Assembly (NCBI GenBank): GCA_021464525.1
Contig: JADRCO010001109.1
Location: 1-22,492, forward strand
Origin: Rhizophagus sp. LPA8_4_AMF
Taxonomy: Eukaryota; Glomeromycota; Glomeromycetes; Glomerales; Glomeraceae
Reading direction: 5' to 3'
DNA length: 22,492 nucleotides
Both the position numbers and the translations under genes were made by a program. A model generated the notes under the pieces. The model made no database searches. It saw nothing but the letters and a program-made list of their open reading frames with translations, and was not told where the DNA came from. Positions 1-8,188 of this stretch are shown piece by piece (positions within the stretch are counted from its first letter, which is position 1; each line of letters starts with the position of its first letter).

Positions 1-386
1 ATTTCCATAAAAACATATATTTTAAATATAAACCAAGCATTTTTTTAAAAAAATTTATGAAAAAACTTTCTTAATTTTTTTTTGATTTTTTATTACTCCT
101 ATTATGTAAATTATTTTTAAGTTTTGAGCTTTATAAATATTATATTAAATATTTAAATATGATAGAACCAATCTCAAAGTTCTTTCAGTAAAAATTTCAA
201 ATGATTTGGCTGAAAATTGATGGATTTACCTATATGAGGACATCCACATTTGGGAATCACAAAATAGCTCACTCCTTATTATCTGGATCATGAATTAAAA
301 TAATTTTTAAATAACTGAGTTAAAAATTAAAATATTAGCTAAAATTGGTTATAATTTTGGTCAAAATTAAATTTTTTATCAAGTAA
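1..386. other. A+T-rich spacer, no gene seen
   Basis: Homopolymer-rich A+T sequence. Stops are frequent in all six frames and I see no conserved motif, repeat or RNA-like structure. Confidence 0.6.
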
Positions 387-398
387 TCTGTTCAAAAA

Positions 399-631
399 GG
401 ACCCTGCTTACTTCTAATAGAGGTCACCCACAGGCCTAAGGTAAAAATTATATGTAAAAATTTGTAAAGATCCTACTTTAAATAGATAAATTAAATCTAA
501 AAAAGAAAGGTTGTTATGATTTTTTTCCTTTTTAGACTTATTAACCAATAGAATTAAGAATTAAAGTAAGGTAAAAATTATTAGTAAAAGGTCAATTTTC
601 TACAGTGACCTTTATTATAAGTAAGCGGGGT
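399..631. mobile_element. MITE-like non-autonomous DNA transposon with terminal inverted repeats
   Basis: Two arms face each other: 401-427 reads ACCCTGCTTACTTCTAATAG then AGGTCAC, and the reverse complement of 605-631 matches it at 24 of 27 positions. The 12-base word TCTGTTCAAAAA occurs at 387-398 and again at 632-643, directly outside the two ends, as expected of a target-site duplication. The interior (about 175 bp) has no coding frame, so the element would depend on a transposase encoded elsewhere. A 12-bp duplication is longer than the 8 bp of hAT elements and slightly longer than the usual 9-11 bp of Mutator-like elements, so I do not assign a superfamily. The exact left boundary (399 or 401) is uncertain. 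Confidence 0.72.
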
Positions 632-643
632 TCTGTTCAAAAA

Positions 644-2686
644 CTATCTAATAAAAAAAAGATTTTGATTTTAGATAAGTTTTGGATAAATTTTGAACAA
701 ATGTTCAAAATATCTAATTGTTTAATTACCTAACATTACCTCAGATAATTAATATTTCACTTCATATATTTTATACATATAACGATTTTAATTTAGCTTT
801 GATTTGAGATAAAAATCAATCTGAAGCATAATATATATATTTATACTTGATAAAAAAATAAAATACAATGTCATTTATATCAGGTATTATTTGCATATAC
901 TACAAATATTGGAAAATATAGTTGTATATAAGCAATAATATGATGGAATAATGTTTCATAAAAATTTGACAAATCCAATTTCAACTGTTTCATCCTGTCC
1001 TATTCAAAGACGCAAATCCTGGCTAAATAAATGCCAGTCAGCATTACAATGATTACAAATTCTAATTTAGGCCAAAAATTTAAAAATTATCAACATTTTT
1101 ATAAACCAATTTCATGATTTATTGCAAAATTTTGTGAAATGCAAAAAATCATCGTCCCTACCTCGGAATGAGGAATAAATTTTCCCTTTTATAAATTAGT
1201 AATCATTTTATTACTGTATATACTTTATTATATTATATATTATAAAGATTGTTTAATTTTAATATGGGGTTTTTTTCAAATGATGAGTGGTTTATAGAAT
1301 AATAATATTATATTAGTTAATTAGTTATTTTTACTTGTAGTATTAGACAATTTTACTGATATAATAATCTTATAAATGTGCTGCAGAAATTAAAAAAAAT
1401 ATATAATTATTTTTTAATAATAAAATTAATTTAGTATTAGATTTATTTTATTAAAAAAATTAAATAGTTACCAAATATTTTTAGTTAAATAAAATACAAA
1501 AATTATATATAATAATATAATATCATTTATTTATTATTTATATTAATACATTTTCTTTTGAATAAATTATATAATACCAGCTAAAATTAATAAATATGAT
1601 GATATTTGAAAAAGAATATGAAAAATAGATTTTTTACAATAAAAAAATTTTGGTTTTAAAATATATACAAAAAATAAAAAGAAAGAATATGATATAAGTA
1701 GTAAAAGGATAATAATAACAACATATGTTATAAATAATTTATTTTTAATATAAATAAAACTATATTTCACTATTCAAAATACATTTTTTTCATTTTTTTG
1801 AAAACTTAAAATAATTAAAATATTATATTTTAAATTCTACTACTACTTTTAAAATAGAAATTATAATTGAAATATTACTATATAATTTTAAATCAGATAT
1901 TTTGCTCTGAATTCAGAATATTTATAATATTATTTATTTATTTTTTTTTATCTAAAATAATTTATTATTAAGAAAATTTATTATTATTTAAATTATTATA
2001 CTTTAATTTATTTTTTTTTTTTGTTTACTCTTAAGAAAAGTGATAAACTTAATTAAAAAATTAAATTTTTATATAAGCCACCATGATCCATCTGATTAGC
2101 AAATGTTTTTGTAAGTATATATATATTTCAGTTTATTTAAAAGAACTTTTATAAATAAATATAAAAAAATCACTGTATATTTTCATTTATTTTTATATTT
2201 ATTAGTTTATTCATTATAAGTTTTATTTTATATTCATTAATTTAAATAAAAAATTATTTTATAAACATTATTTTTTAAAAAAATATTGTTTATATATTTG
2301 CTAATTAGAATTTGAAAAGAATATTTATTAAATAAATATCTAATTTATTGTATTTTAGATATATAGATGCATATTATTACTATTTAATTTTACCCCTGTA
2401 TTTTACAAAGAATGATTGTATAATAGATTATTGATCTTTAAGAAACTGTTTCTAAGAGTAAAAATCAGATTAATAAAAATATTGAATATTTGTTTACAAT
2501 CTTGATTTCTGAATTCTGATGCGTTTCAAATATATAACATAGAAACACTATCTTTTATTCTATTGATGAGCAATTATCCAGACCTCTTGCTTTGACTGAT
2601 AATAGCAATAACAGAAATTTATATTCTTGTTTGATAATTATCAACAATTTTTGTTAAATTATTCGATCATTTGTGGCAGAGTGATT
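644..2686. other. A+T-rich spacer with one tiny frame
   Basis: Mostly A+T-rich and low-complexity. The only frame with mixed codons is a 33-codon plus-strand ATG frame at 951-1052 (starts MFHKNLTNPISTV), just before a CTGGC/GCCAG hairpin around 1019-1038. I cannot support it as a gene. The rest, especially 1200-2500, is nearly pure A/T with nothing recognisable. Confidence 0.5.
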
Positions 2687-2746
2687 TCATAATGCAGCGC
2701 CAAAAAACTGAATTAGGTTGATCAGGTGATTTGTCACACAATGACA
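2687..2746 (-). pseudogene. Relic of the array family, 5' block only
   Basis: The minus strand is open for 19 codons and contains TNHLINLIQFF, which aligns at the DNA level with the ENVLSNLICLV part of copy A (shared CCTGA-CAACCTAATT). It then meets a stop in GCATTATGA. No matching second exon was found next to it. This is the leftmost recognisable member of the array. Confidence 0.35.
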
Positions 2747-2926
2747 TTATTTTCATTTAATTTCAATGCGATACTAGTACATTATAGATTAATTACGTTA
2801 ATTACGTTAATTACATCAAAGGAATATCACTAAAAGATTACATGATAAAGGGTGACAGGAAACAGTAGGTATAGGTATAGTTGTAAAGTAAGGATGTAAA
2901 AAAATGGAAATCCACCATTACGAAAT

Positions 2927-2946
2927 ATATATATATATATATATAT
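2927..2946. repeat. AT dinucleotide microsatellite
   Basis: About ten uninterrupted AT units. Confidence 0.8.
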
Positions 2947-3257
2947 TTTGGATTAAATTTAATAAACTTAAATTTTAATATTAGCTGTTATAGTAATTAT
3001 TAAAAAAAAATCAATATTCAATCTACAACAATCATTTGAGAAATTTGAGAAGATTTTTTAAAAAAGTAATTTTTGTAAATTTTTAAAGTTTTGTCAAGTA
3101 TTAAAGATCTGGAAAATGGACAAAACTACCTGAGATAGAAATTTTTCCTTACGACGACGCAAGTGATGGTATTACCCTCTCTTTCAATGCGGGACTATCC
3201 AACCATTGAGAACATAAAAATCATTTAATATTATTAAGAGATTTGCTAATTAAATCC

Positions 3258-3345
3258 CTGGATTAAAAAAACATTAAACATTGTTAAGATAAATACTCTT
3301 TTTAACCGAAAAGAAACGTTTAAATTTACCTTATGTTAAAGTGAA
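3258..3345 (-). pseudogene. Relic of the array family with an intron-like segment
   Basis: The minus strand reads ATAAATTTCACTTTAACATAAG then GTAAATTTA (donor base at 3329). It matches the NFTFN block of copies B, C and D but lacks one T, which breaks the frame. A polypyrimidine-AG acceptor (TTTTTTTAATCCAG) ends at 3258, giving a 72-nt intron-like interval. The following exon does not resemble the KYLYLAY terminal exon. Confidence 0.35.
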
Positions 3346-3470
3346 ATTTATGGCCTAAACAAAAAAAAAATGTAAAAGATAAAAATGATATGTTTGATAG
3401 TATTAAATGTTGTGCATATAATGGTAAAGCTGAAATTAAAATAATTTTTTTTATCGGGATTTTTATTAAT

Positions 3471-3502
3471 CATTCAGATTAAATCATTAATTAATCTGGA
3501 TG
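3471..3502. other. Inverted repeat / hairpin
   Basis: CATTCAGATTAA (3471-3482) and TTAATCTGGATG (3491-3502) pair at 11 of 12 positions, with a G:U possible at the twelfth, around an 8-nt loop. No role is evident. Confidence 0.5.
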
Positions 3503-3862
3503 ATGGATTTCACCCGGATCGAAGCACTACTTGAGAAGTCATTAAGTCCTAGCTCGAATGTTGTTGCTTGTTAATTCAAAATTTTCGTACCAATTAGATC
3601 TTTCATCGTAAACTTATTATCAAATTATAATGCTCCCTTATAAATGTCTCGTTGTATAAATCAGTGGAAATATTCTGATATGGTCAGTTATGTAGTATAT
3701 CAGATATATATCTTATAATTATTATTTCTACCATGATGGAAACACATGAATTACCATTGTCCAGCGGTAGAAAAAAAATATATTTTAAAGTATTGAAATC
3801 TTTACATTTCTAATCATTTAATGATTTTTTTTCGATTTCTGTCCTAAATAAATACGCGATCT

Positions 3863-3989
3863 TTAAATTTTTCTTTTTGCTACCTGGTAACAATCAATTA
3901 GGTTAAGCAAAAACAACGGAGTTAATCACTTGATCGAAAGTAACAATTTTTTTTTATTGAAAACTTACTTAAAAATTTAAATAACATAC
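3863..3989 (-). pseudogene. Relic of the array family, rearranged
   Basis: Two pieces in unusual order. A minus-strand donor-like segment (GTATGTTATTTAAATTT from 3989) nearly matches the intron start of copy C. Just downstream, 3863-3925 reads TPLFLLNLIDCYQ, sharing the Asn-Leu-Ile core with the 5' block of copy A. The expected NFTFN exon and KYLYLAY exon are missing, so this is a scrambled or fused remnant. Confidence 0.3.
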
Positions 3990-4280
3990 CATGTGTGTGT
4001 GAGAACTGAAGGGAAATAGATATTTTTCCTTAAGATGACCTAAACGGCTATTGTAGGTGTTTAAGAAATATGCCATCACATCGATGGTATTACCCTCATT
4101 TTCAAATGTAGTATATGATGCAGGAGTTAAGTTGATATTATTTCGTCCTTTTGTTGTGTTGACAAAAGTTTATTAAACATTAATCATGAAAAGAGTATCA
4201 TTGCTAAATTCTGACTGGCAATGCTTAAAATTTTCTACTACGTTATGTACGTTAATCACGTCCTTGTTAAACGAGTATAA

Positions 4281-4565
4281 TTAAAAAATGCTCGAGAGGG
4301 GATGCCTGGCGGATTGCAGGTACGTCAGGTATAAATATTTCTTTATTGAAAAAAAAATTAATAATTAGAAATATAAAGATCTTAATTTTTTTTAAAAAAA
4401 GGAAACTTTTTAAAAATTTACCTCGATTATAAAAATGTGAGAAGAAAGGTAAAGCAAAAGATCTTGTGATGTTTTCAGGTTTGTATCGATCTTGGCCCAA
4501 ATTACCAAGCAAATTAGGTTGCTCAGGACATTTTCCCGCTGGACGTTTATTACGTGTTCGTGCAT
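4281..4565 (-). CDS. Array copy A: putative two-exon small protein, unknown function
   Basis: Exon 1 is open for 71 codons (4634 down to 4422) and has an ATG at 4565-4563. It reads VMHEHVINVQREN, then NLICLVIWAKIDTNLKTSQ, and ends ...IIE at a GTAAAT donor (4421). An 81-nt intron ends CAATAAAG at 4341. Exon 2 (4340-4281) reads KYLYLTYLQSARHPLSSIF then TAA. From the ATG the spliced product would be 67 residues with one hydrophobic stretch around residues 15-25. Compared with copy B, exon 1 carries a 1-nt change plus a compensating deletion (net 27 nt, in frame), which keeps the downstream frame. I chose this frame, not the read-through frame that stops at 4267, because exon 2 then matches copies B and C residue for residue at its start. 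The acceptor is weak (no pyrimidine right before AAG). No known domain recognised. Confidence 0.4.
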
Positions 4566-4662
4566 AACTCTGGCCAAGCCTGTCGGGAAATCATCCGTTG
4601 GGAAATCGTGCCGTAACCTTTGGTTGACGTTATATCACTAGCAGGTTCATCCTTTCGCGCGT

Positions 4663-4695
4663 TACCAAAGTCTATTGCCATTAGACATGAAAAGG
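4663..4695. repeat. Shared 5'-flank segment of array copies A and C
   Basis: TACCAAAGTCTATTG followed by a CATTAGAC-containing stretch recurs at 5671-5703 with few differences. A weaker version lies at about 4156-4192. It lies upstream of the exons on the minus strand, so it could be promoter or leader sequence duplicated with the unit. Confidence 0.55.
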
Positions 4696-4800
4696 AATTC
4701 AAATTAAAGTTGATACACTATAACTCATTTTCTTTTTTAAGAAATAAAATTTCATTATCCTATTGAAAATTTCCCAAAAAAATAAGTGAAATTATAAAAA

Positions 4801-4817
4801 AGTCATATTATATGACT
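4801..4817. other. Short perfect palindrome
   Basis: AGTCATAT, one T, then ATATGACT. Perfect 8-bp arms in A+T-rich spacer between array copies A and B; no role evident. Confidence 0.6.
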
Positions 4818-4965
4818 ATAGTCCAAAATATGGTGTACTTATAAAGGGAAATCTTATAGAAGGGTTTGGCTTTATACGATAAATTATAAAATATAAAAAT
4901 TTTCATTTGATAAGAAAGTGAATTGTGTAATTGCGTTATTTACGTCCTTGTTAAAAGGAATACAA

Positions 4966-5203
4966 TTAGAACATGTATGAGAAAGGATGGCTGAACCTTG
5001 GCAGGTACGCCATGTACAAATATTTCTATATTGAAGAAATAATAAATATAAAGATCTTATTTCATTAAAGTAAAAACATTTAAAAAATTTACCTCTTGTT
5101 GATCGTTAAAGGTAAAATTTACATGAAAATGCAAAGAGAAGAAAGGCAAAGCACCAGAATTTTGTGATATTTTCAGGTCTAGACCGATTTCTTCACTCTC
5201 ATA
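4966..5203 (-). CDS. Array copy B: two-exon fragment, best-preserved frame
   Basis: Exon 1 is open for 37 codons (5203-5093): YESEEIGLDLKISQNSGA, then LPFFSLHFHVNFTFNDQQE, ending at donor GTAAAT (5092). The intron is 67 nt and ends CAATATAG at 5026. Exon 2 (5025-4966) reads KYLYMAYLPRFSHPFSYMF then TAA, exactly the same length (19 residues plus stop) as in copy A and 9 of 19 identical. There is no ATG in the open part of exon 1, so the start would lie in an earlier exon, or this is a 5'-truncated copy. Mixed codons and the shared splice frame argue that this was once translated. I do not recognise the family. Confidence 0.4.
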
Positions 5204-5248
5204 TTACGATATAAACATTGTCCAAAATTATCAATTTTTTTAAATTAA

Positions 5249-5268
5249 AAATATACATATGTATATTT
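5249..5268. other. Perfect 20-bp palindrome
   Basis: AAATATACATATGTATATTT is self-complementary over its whole length. It lies in spacer between copies B and C. A+T-rich palindromes arise easily, so a regulatory role is not supported. Confidence 0.6.
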
Positions 5269-5276
5269 GACCCAAA

Positions 5277-5569
5277 TCAATTACTTGTTGTCAGATAAAA
5301 AATACAAATTCTTGGGTTGATTTTACGATATAGTAGTTCCATCCTTTCGGCCATCTTCAATAAATTACGGTATTTACGTTCCTTGTTAAACAGGAGATGT
5401 TTCGGCGGGTACGCCAGGTATAAATATTTCTCTATGGAAAAAAAAAATTATTAAATATTAGGAATATAAAGATCCAATTTCTTTAAAAATAAAAAGAAAC
5501 ACGTAAAAATTTAAAATAACATACCCCGTGTAAATTGTTAAAGGTGAAATTTACAGAAAAATGAGAGAG
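5277..5569 (-). pseudogene. Array copy C: two-exon fragment with extended last exon
   Basis: Exon 1 (5569-5525) reads LSHFSVNFTFNNLHG and ends at donor GTATGT (5524). Its VNFTFN core matches copy B. Upstream the copy shows KISQGELAL in another frame, so a small indel has broken exon 1. The intron is 95 nt and ends ATAGAG at 5430. Exon 2 starts KYLYLAYPPKH like A and B but stays open for 50 residues (down to TGA at 5277), through a basic segment (NKERKYRNLLKMAERM) where A and B have already stopped. Either the terminal stop has been lost here or A and B are truncated. Confidence 0.4.
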
Positions 5570-5670
5570 CTAACTCTCCTTGTGATATTTTTGTGCTTGT
5601 AACATTCCCTAACTGATTCATTATTGTAGTTACCAAGCGATTGATACGTTACTGATAGGATTTGTTGTGC

Positions 5671-5703
5671 TACCAAAGTCTATTGGTCATTAGACGTAAA
5701 AAG
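5671..5703. repeat. Second copy of the array 5'-flank segment
   Basis: Near match to 4663-4695, about 1.0 kb away. It supports duplication of the whole unit rather than of the exons alone. Confidence 0.55.
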
Positions 5704-6071
5704 TACGTCAATAGTAAATGTTGCTAACTATGTTAATTGTTTTCTGAATAATTAATTATCAAGTAAATTTATCAATATAACAAAAATTGTGTAGTCGACA
5801 ATTAGGTTAAAGATGATATAAAGAAAAAATAAGATAAATATAAAAATGTGTATTTTAAAAAGTATTAAGAGTTAAAAAATTTTTCTTCTGGATAATAGAT
5901 TTCTTTCCAATTCGACAAACGTATAATATACTTTACGTTATTCACGTTAATTATGTCATTGTTAAAAGGAATATTACTATACTACCAATTTTTTCTATTA
6001 TTCGTGAAAATTTTTAAATGAATAGAAATTAAAAATGTCAAAAAGTTAATGAATAAATAAAACTATACTAA

Positions 6072-6332
6072 TTATTTTGTTGAAACTTGGTGAAAATAGG
6101 CACTCGTCATAATAAAGTAAGGGTAGGTAAAAAGAAAGGTTGGGAACAATGAGTAAAGAACCCAAAACCAAACTATCAAAGCGCAAAAGAAATTTTTGTA
6201 CTGAAAAAAAAACAGTTAGAAACAGTTAGAAAATAAATACATATAAAATATTTTTTTTTGTTTTTTTAAAAAAAGATCTGGACAGAAAATTTTCAAACAA
6301 CATACCTCATATCGGTTGTTAAAAGTGAAATT
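6072..6332 (-). pseudogene. Array copy D: conserved exon end joined to a different hydrophobic exon
   Basis: The exon 1 remnant (6332-6306) reads NFTFNNRYE, matching the end of exon 1 in copies B and C. It is preceded by an in-frame TGA (6335-6333) and followed by donor GTATGT (6305). A strong acceptor (TTTTTTTTTCAG) ends at 6201, giving a 105-nt phase-0 intron. The next exon (6200-6072) is open for 42 residues and is very hydrophobic (YKNFFCALIVWFWVLYSLFP, then TFLFTYPYF), ending STK-TAA. It does not resemble the KYLYLAY exon, although the usual 3' flank is found further on near 5956. An inserted segment of about 200 bp supplies this alternative exon. A membrane segment is possible but unproven. 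Confidence 0.35.
6149..6229 (+). other. Tiny Lys-rich frame and a 10-bp tandem duplication
   Basis: A 26-codon ATG frame (MSKEPKTKLSKRKRNF...) lies antisense to the copy D terminal exon. At its end AACAGTTAGA is repeated twice in tandem (6211-6230). The frame is short and overlaps the better-supported minus-strand exon, so I record it but do not call a gene. Confidence 0.2.
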
Positions 6333-6353
6333 TCAAATAATGAGAAAAAAGAC

Positions 6354-6403
6354 GACTTGAACCTCCTTCTTGAACTATGCATATAACATAGGAGGGCCAA
6401 GTC
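6354..6403. other. Inverted repeat
   Basis: GACTTGAACCTCC (6354-6366) and GGAGGGCCAAGTC (6391-6403) pair at 11 of 13 positions around a 24-nt loop. It lies just upstream (minus strand) of array copy D. Confidence 0.5.
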
Positions 6404-6502
6404 ATGTACGGTAAAAAAGGAGAATTAAGAAAAAATACAGCACTGATAAAGTATTGATAAAGTTGGATATGTGTAGATGTTTCAGTAAACATGGTTCCAC
6501 AA

Positions 6503-6510
6503 TCACGTGA
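6503..6510. promoter_or_regulatory. TCACGTGA palindromic E-box, site 1
   Basis: Part of the 12-bp palindrome AATCACGTGATT at 6501-6512. CACGTG is the classical core for bHLH (Cbf1-type) factors in fungi. The octamer occurs four times in the window; binding is inferred only. Confidence 0.35.
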
Positions 6511-6662
6511 TTTTTCGCTAAAATGTAAAAAAAAAAAAATGGTCGTAGAAATTTTTAGAAAAAATTCAAGAAAAATGATTTTGAAAAAACGTTGATAAGT
6601 TATAATAGACTAAAATTTGAAAAATTTAAAATAATGAGCTTTTCTAGTATAAAACATAACAT

Positions 6663-6923
6663 CTAACATGAAGAAGAGCTTCGGCTCTTTGTGTGCAGAT
6701 CATATACCAAAGAATCGGTATACCAAGTACCAAGTACGGTCAACAAGAATAGATTATCGAAATTCAAAATTTCGTTGTTTCCGTAAAAGTATTTATTTAA
6801 GATTAGTAAACATGCATCATCAAACAGATTTTTGGTACGGTAAGTAAGTATATCATATTCTTCATATCGATTGTTAGTTGTTAGTATTATATTGAACCCT
6901 AAATTAACTAAATTTTGAAACAC
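6663..6923 (-). other. Overlapping open frames on both strands; likely exon, strand undecided
   Basis: The minus frame is open for nearly 100 codons (stop to stop, about 6953-6663), reading FNIILTTNNRYEEYDILTY, then LFLLTVLGTWYTDSLVYDL and a Ser-rich end; it has no ATG. The plus strand has a 59-codon ATG frame at 6668-6847 (MKKSFGSLCADHIPKNRYTK, then QVRSTRIDYRNSKFRCFRK) that ends exactly at a consensus donor, G then GTAAGT at 6840-6845. The ATG and donor favour the plus strand; length and absence of stops in A+T-rich DNA favour the minus strand. No known domain on either. I infer one real or recent exon here without deciding which. Confidence 0.35.
6674..6689. other. Hairpin with UUCG-type tetraloop
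   Basis: AAGAGC, TTCG, GCTCTT: six perfect pairs closed by C-G around TTCG, an unusually stable RNA loop. It lies a few bases inside the plus-strand ATG frame at 6668. No poly-U terminator context, so probably incidental. Confidence 0.5.
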
Positions 6924-7017
6924 AAATAAAAGGACATAAAAGGACCTTTTTCTTCATATCTTGTATGCATTATCATGCTATTATTGTCCTGATATAATCG
7001 GAGCTTTGATTTGTTAA

Positions 7018-7125
7018 ACGGAGTTTTGGTTGATCAAGTGCCAAGTTTGCAAATTGGTGGAATACAATGATGCATCATTTGATAAACCTGCATATTTTTT
7101 ACAATCGCGGCATTTAAATTATTGA
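7018..7125 (+). pseudogene. Exon-like fragment with a CxxC motif
   Basis: 35 open codons with mixed usage: TEFWLIKCQVCKLVEYNDAS, then FDKPAYFLQSRHLNY and TGA. Cys-Gln-Val-Cys looks like one half of a zinc site, but no second pair is visible before the stop. It has no ATG. It lies 170 bp downstream of the donor at 6840 on the same strand, so it could be a second exon (for example entering at the CAAG near 7038), but the acceptor is not clear. Family not recognised. Confidence 0.3.
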
Positions 7126-7790
7126 TTGAAATAATCCTCAATTTTAATGGTGGAAACACTATTAGCATATGACAAGATTTATTTATGGAAAAATTACGTC
7201 CATAAAGTACTTAAATCGTTTAGGAGAATTGACTTTCAGTATCGCTTTTGGCTAAATTGATTGAAATTGTTTGTTTCATAATATAAATGAATAATATGTT
7301 TTTTATTAACACAAATTTAGGGATTATGAAGATTATGAAGCGGATATGTAAAGTTAGACGGAAATCACGGAATTATGTTGTAATTTACCACCTAACCGAA
7401 GAAATTATTCAAAGAATATTAGAGATCAAATATTTGGTTTATATTCAATATTATTAATGCAATTAATCGATAAAATTTACTAATTTAAAACTTTATTTGT
7501 ATTTCACAGTTTAATTGTACGACTCACATAAATTAGAAAAAATAATTATAATTTCAAAAGAACTAAAAAGGTACAAAGTTGAAAGGAAAGCTCGGCTTTT
7601 GCTTTGTTTCATAACAAATTGAAACAATCAATAAAAGAAATTCTTTTAATTTTTCTATTTTTCTTGTAATTAATTTTATTGTTACGTTTTTAATGTTTCA
7701 TAACCTCCCTTTTTATCTTAATAGAACATAAACAAAAAATAATAAAAAAAACTTATTTTATAAATCACGTTTTTTGATCGGTGGATTACT
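7126..7790. other. A+T-rich spacer, nothing supported
   Basis: No frame above about 30 codons with convincing usage. Only A/T tracts and a pyrimidine-rich stretch at about 7640-7715. Confidence 0.5.
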
Positions 7791-7798
7791 TATAAAAG
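7791..7798 (+). promoter_or_regulatory. TATA-box-like element
   Basis: TATAAAAG in ACTTATAAAAGAGGTG, followed by a GC-richer, pyrimidine-rich segment with CA-containing candidate start sites at about 7815-7850. It precedes the frames at 7932 and 8189 on the same strand. The spacing is right for a core promoter; no transcript evidence is available. Confidence 0.35.
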
Positions 7799-7931
7799 AG
7801 GTGCCTTCTCGCCTTCAATCATTTTCAATTATTTCTTAGTAAACATAGTTTAGATTTACAATGTATTAATTATTCAAAATATTATTATTAAAATTTAAAA
7901 TATATCAAAATTTTGTTATTAAATTTAAAAT

Positions 7932-8129
7932 ATGTTAATAATTCAAAATTTTGCCCCTCTTTGGGCTAATTCCCTCACGCCATTACACAAATCGTGCCTA
8001 ATGCACCTAATTCTCCTTCCTAGTCTCATTCCCTTAATCTCCTTATCTAATCTTATACCCTTAATTCCTTTTAATGCGTCCAACTGGAGCGCTGGCCAAG
8101 GAGTCAGGAGTCATGCTCAAGACTCCTGA
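7932..8129 (+). CDS. Uncertain 65-residue frame, possibly a shadow of a minus-strand relic
   Basis: It starts with ATG 133 bp after the TATA box and reads MLIIQNFAPLWANSLTPLHK, then a repetitive Leu/Ile/Pro/Ser stretch generated by pyrimidine-rich imperfect repeats (CCCTTAAT-, CTTATCTAAT-like). The minus strand is also open, giving LDALKGIKGIRLDKEIKGMR, then LCNGVRELAQRGAKF. A second minus frame reads MTPDSLASAPVGRIKRN from an ATG at 8114. The purine-rich minus strand has the more natural composition for a coding strand. Local GC is well above the surroundings, which suggests a real coding relic here on one strand. Product unknown. Confidence 0.22.
   Translation: MLIIQNFAPLWANSLTPLHKSCLMHLILLPSLIPLISLSNLIPLIPFNASNWSAGQGVRSHAQDS
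8105..8128. other. Perfect 8-bp hairpin
   Basis: CAGGAGTC (8105-8112), loop ATGCTCAA, GACTCCTG (8121-8128). It superficially recalls a tRNA anticodon arm, but there is no T-arm or acceptor stem around it. Confidence 0.55.
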
Positions 8130-8188
8130 TATAATCGTTTGTAACTATTAGAAAATAGATTTGAGAATTCAGATGCTTTCTTGTTAGG

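Larger units (their letters stand above)
2687..6332 (-). repeat. Tandem array of decaying copies of an unknown small two-exon gene family
   Basis: Reading the minus strand, related segments recur. A 5' block around an Asn-Leu-Ile core appears near 2708, 3897, 4515 and 5802. A second block resembling LKISQNSGALPFF...VNFTFN runs up to a splice-donor-like GTAAAT or GTATGT at 3329, 3989, 4421, 5092, 5524 and 6305. A terminal exon beginning KYLYLAY follows. The four best copies (A 4281-4634, B 4966-5203, C 5277-5569, D 6072-6332) keep the intron between complete codons (phase 0) with intron lengths 81, 67, 95 and 105 nt. Copies also share the 3' flank (ACGTCCTTGTTAA-like at 4257, 4941 and 5377) and a 5' segment (4663-4695 with 5671-5703). 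Function unknown. Units are diverged and several are frameshifted, so this may be a dying gene cluster or a repeat carrying an exon pair. Confidence 0.6.

Noticed and set aside
1567..1770. 67-residue hydrophobic minus-strand frame
   Set aside because: Starts with GTG; Ile/Leu/Phe/Lys/Tyr composition is what A/T noncoding DNA gives by chance.
4267..4512. 81-residue minus-strand frame at array copy A
   Set aside because: Starts with TTG and reads straight through the intron; the frame that matches copies B and C after splicing is a different one.
8101..8140. tRNA-like anticodon arm
   Set aside because: The 8-bp stem and 8-nt loop do not fit an anticodon arm, and the other tRNA arms are missing.
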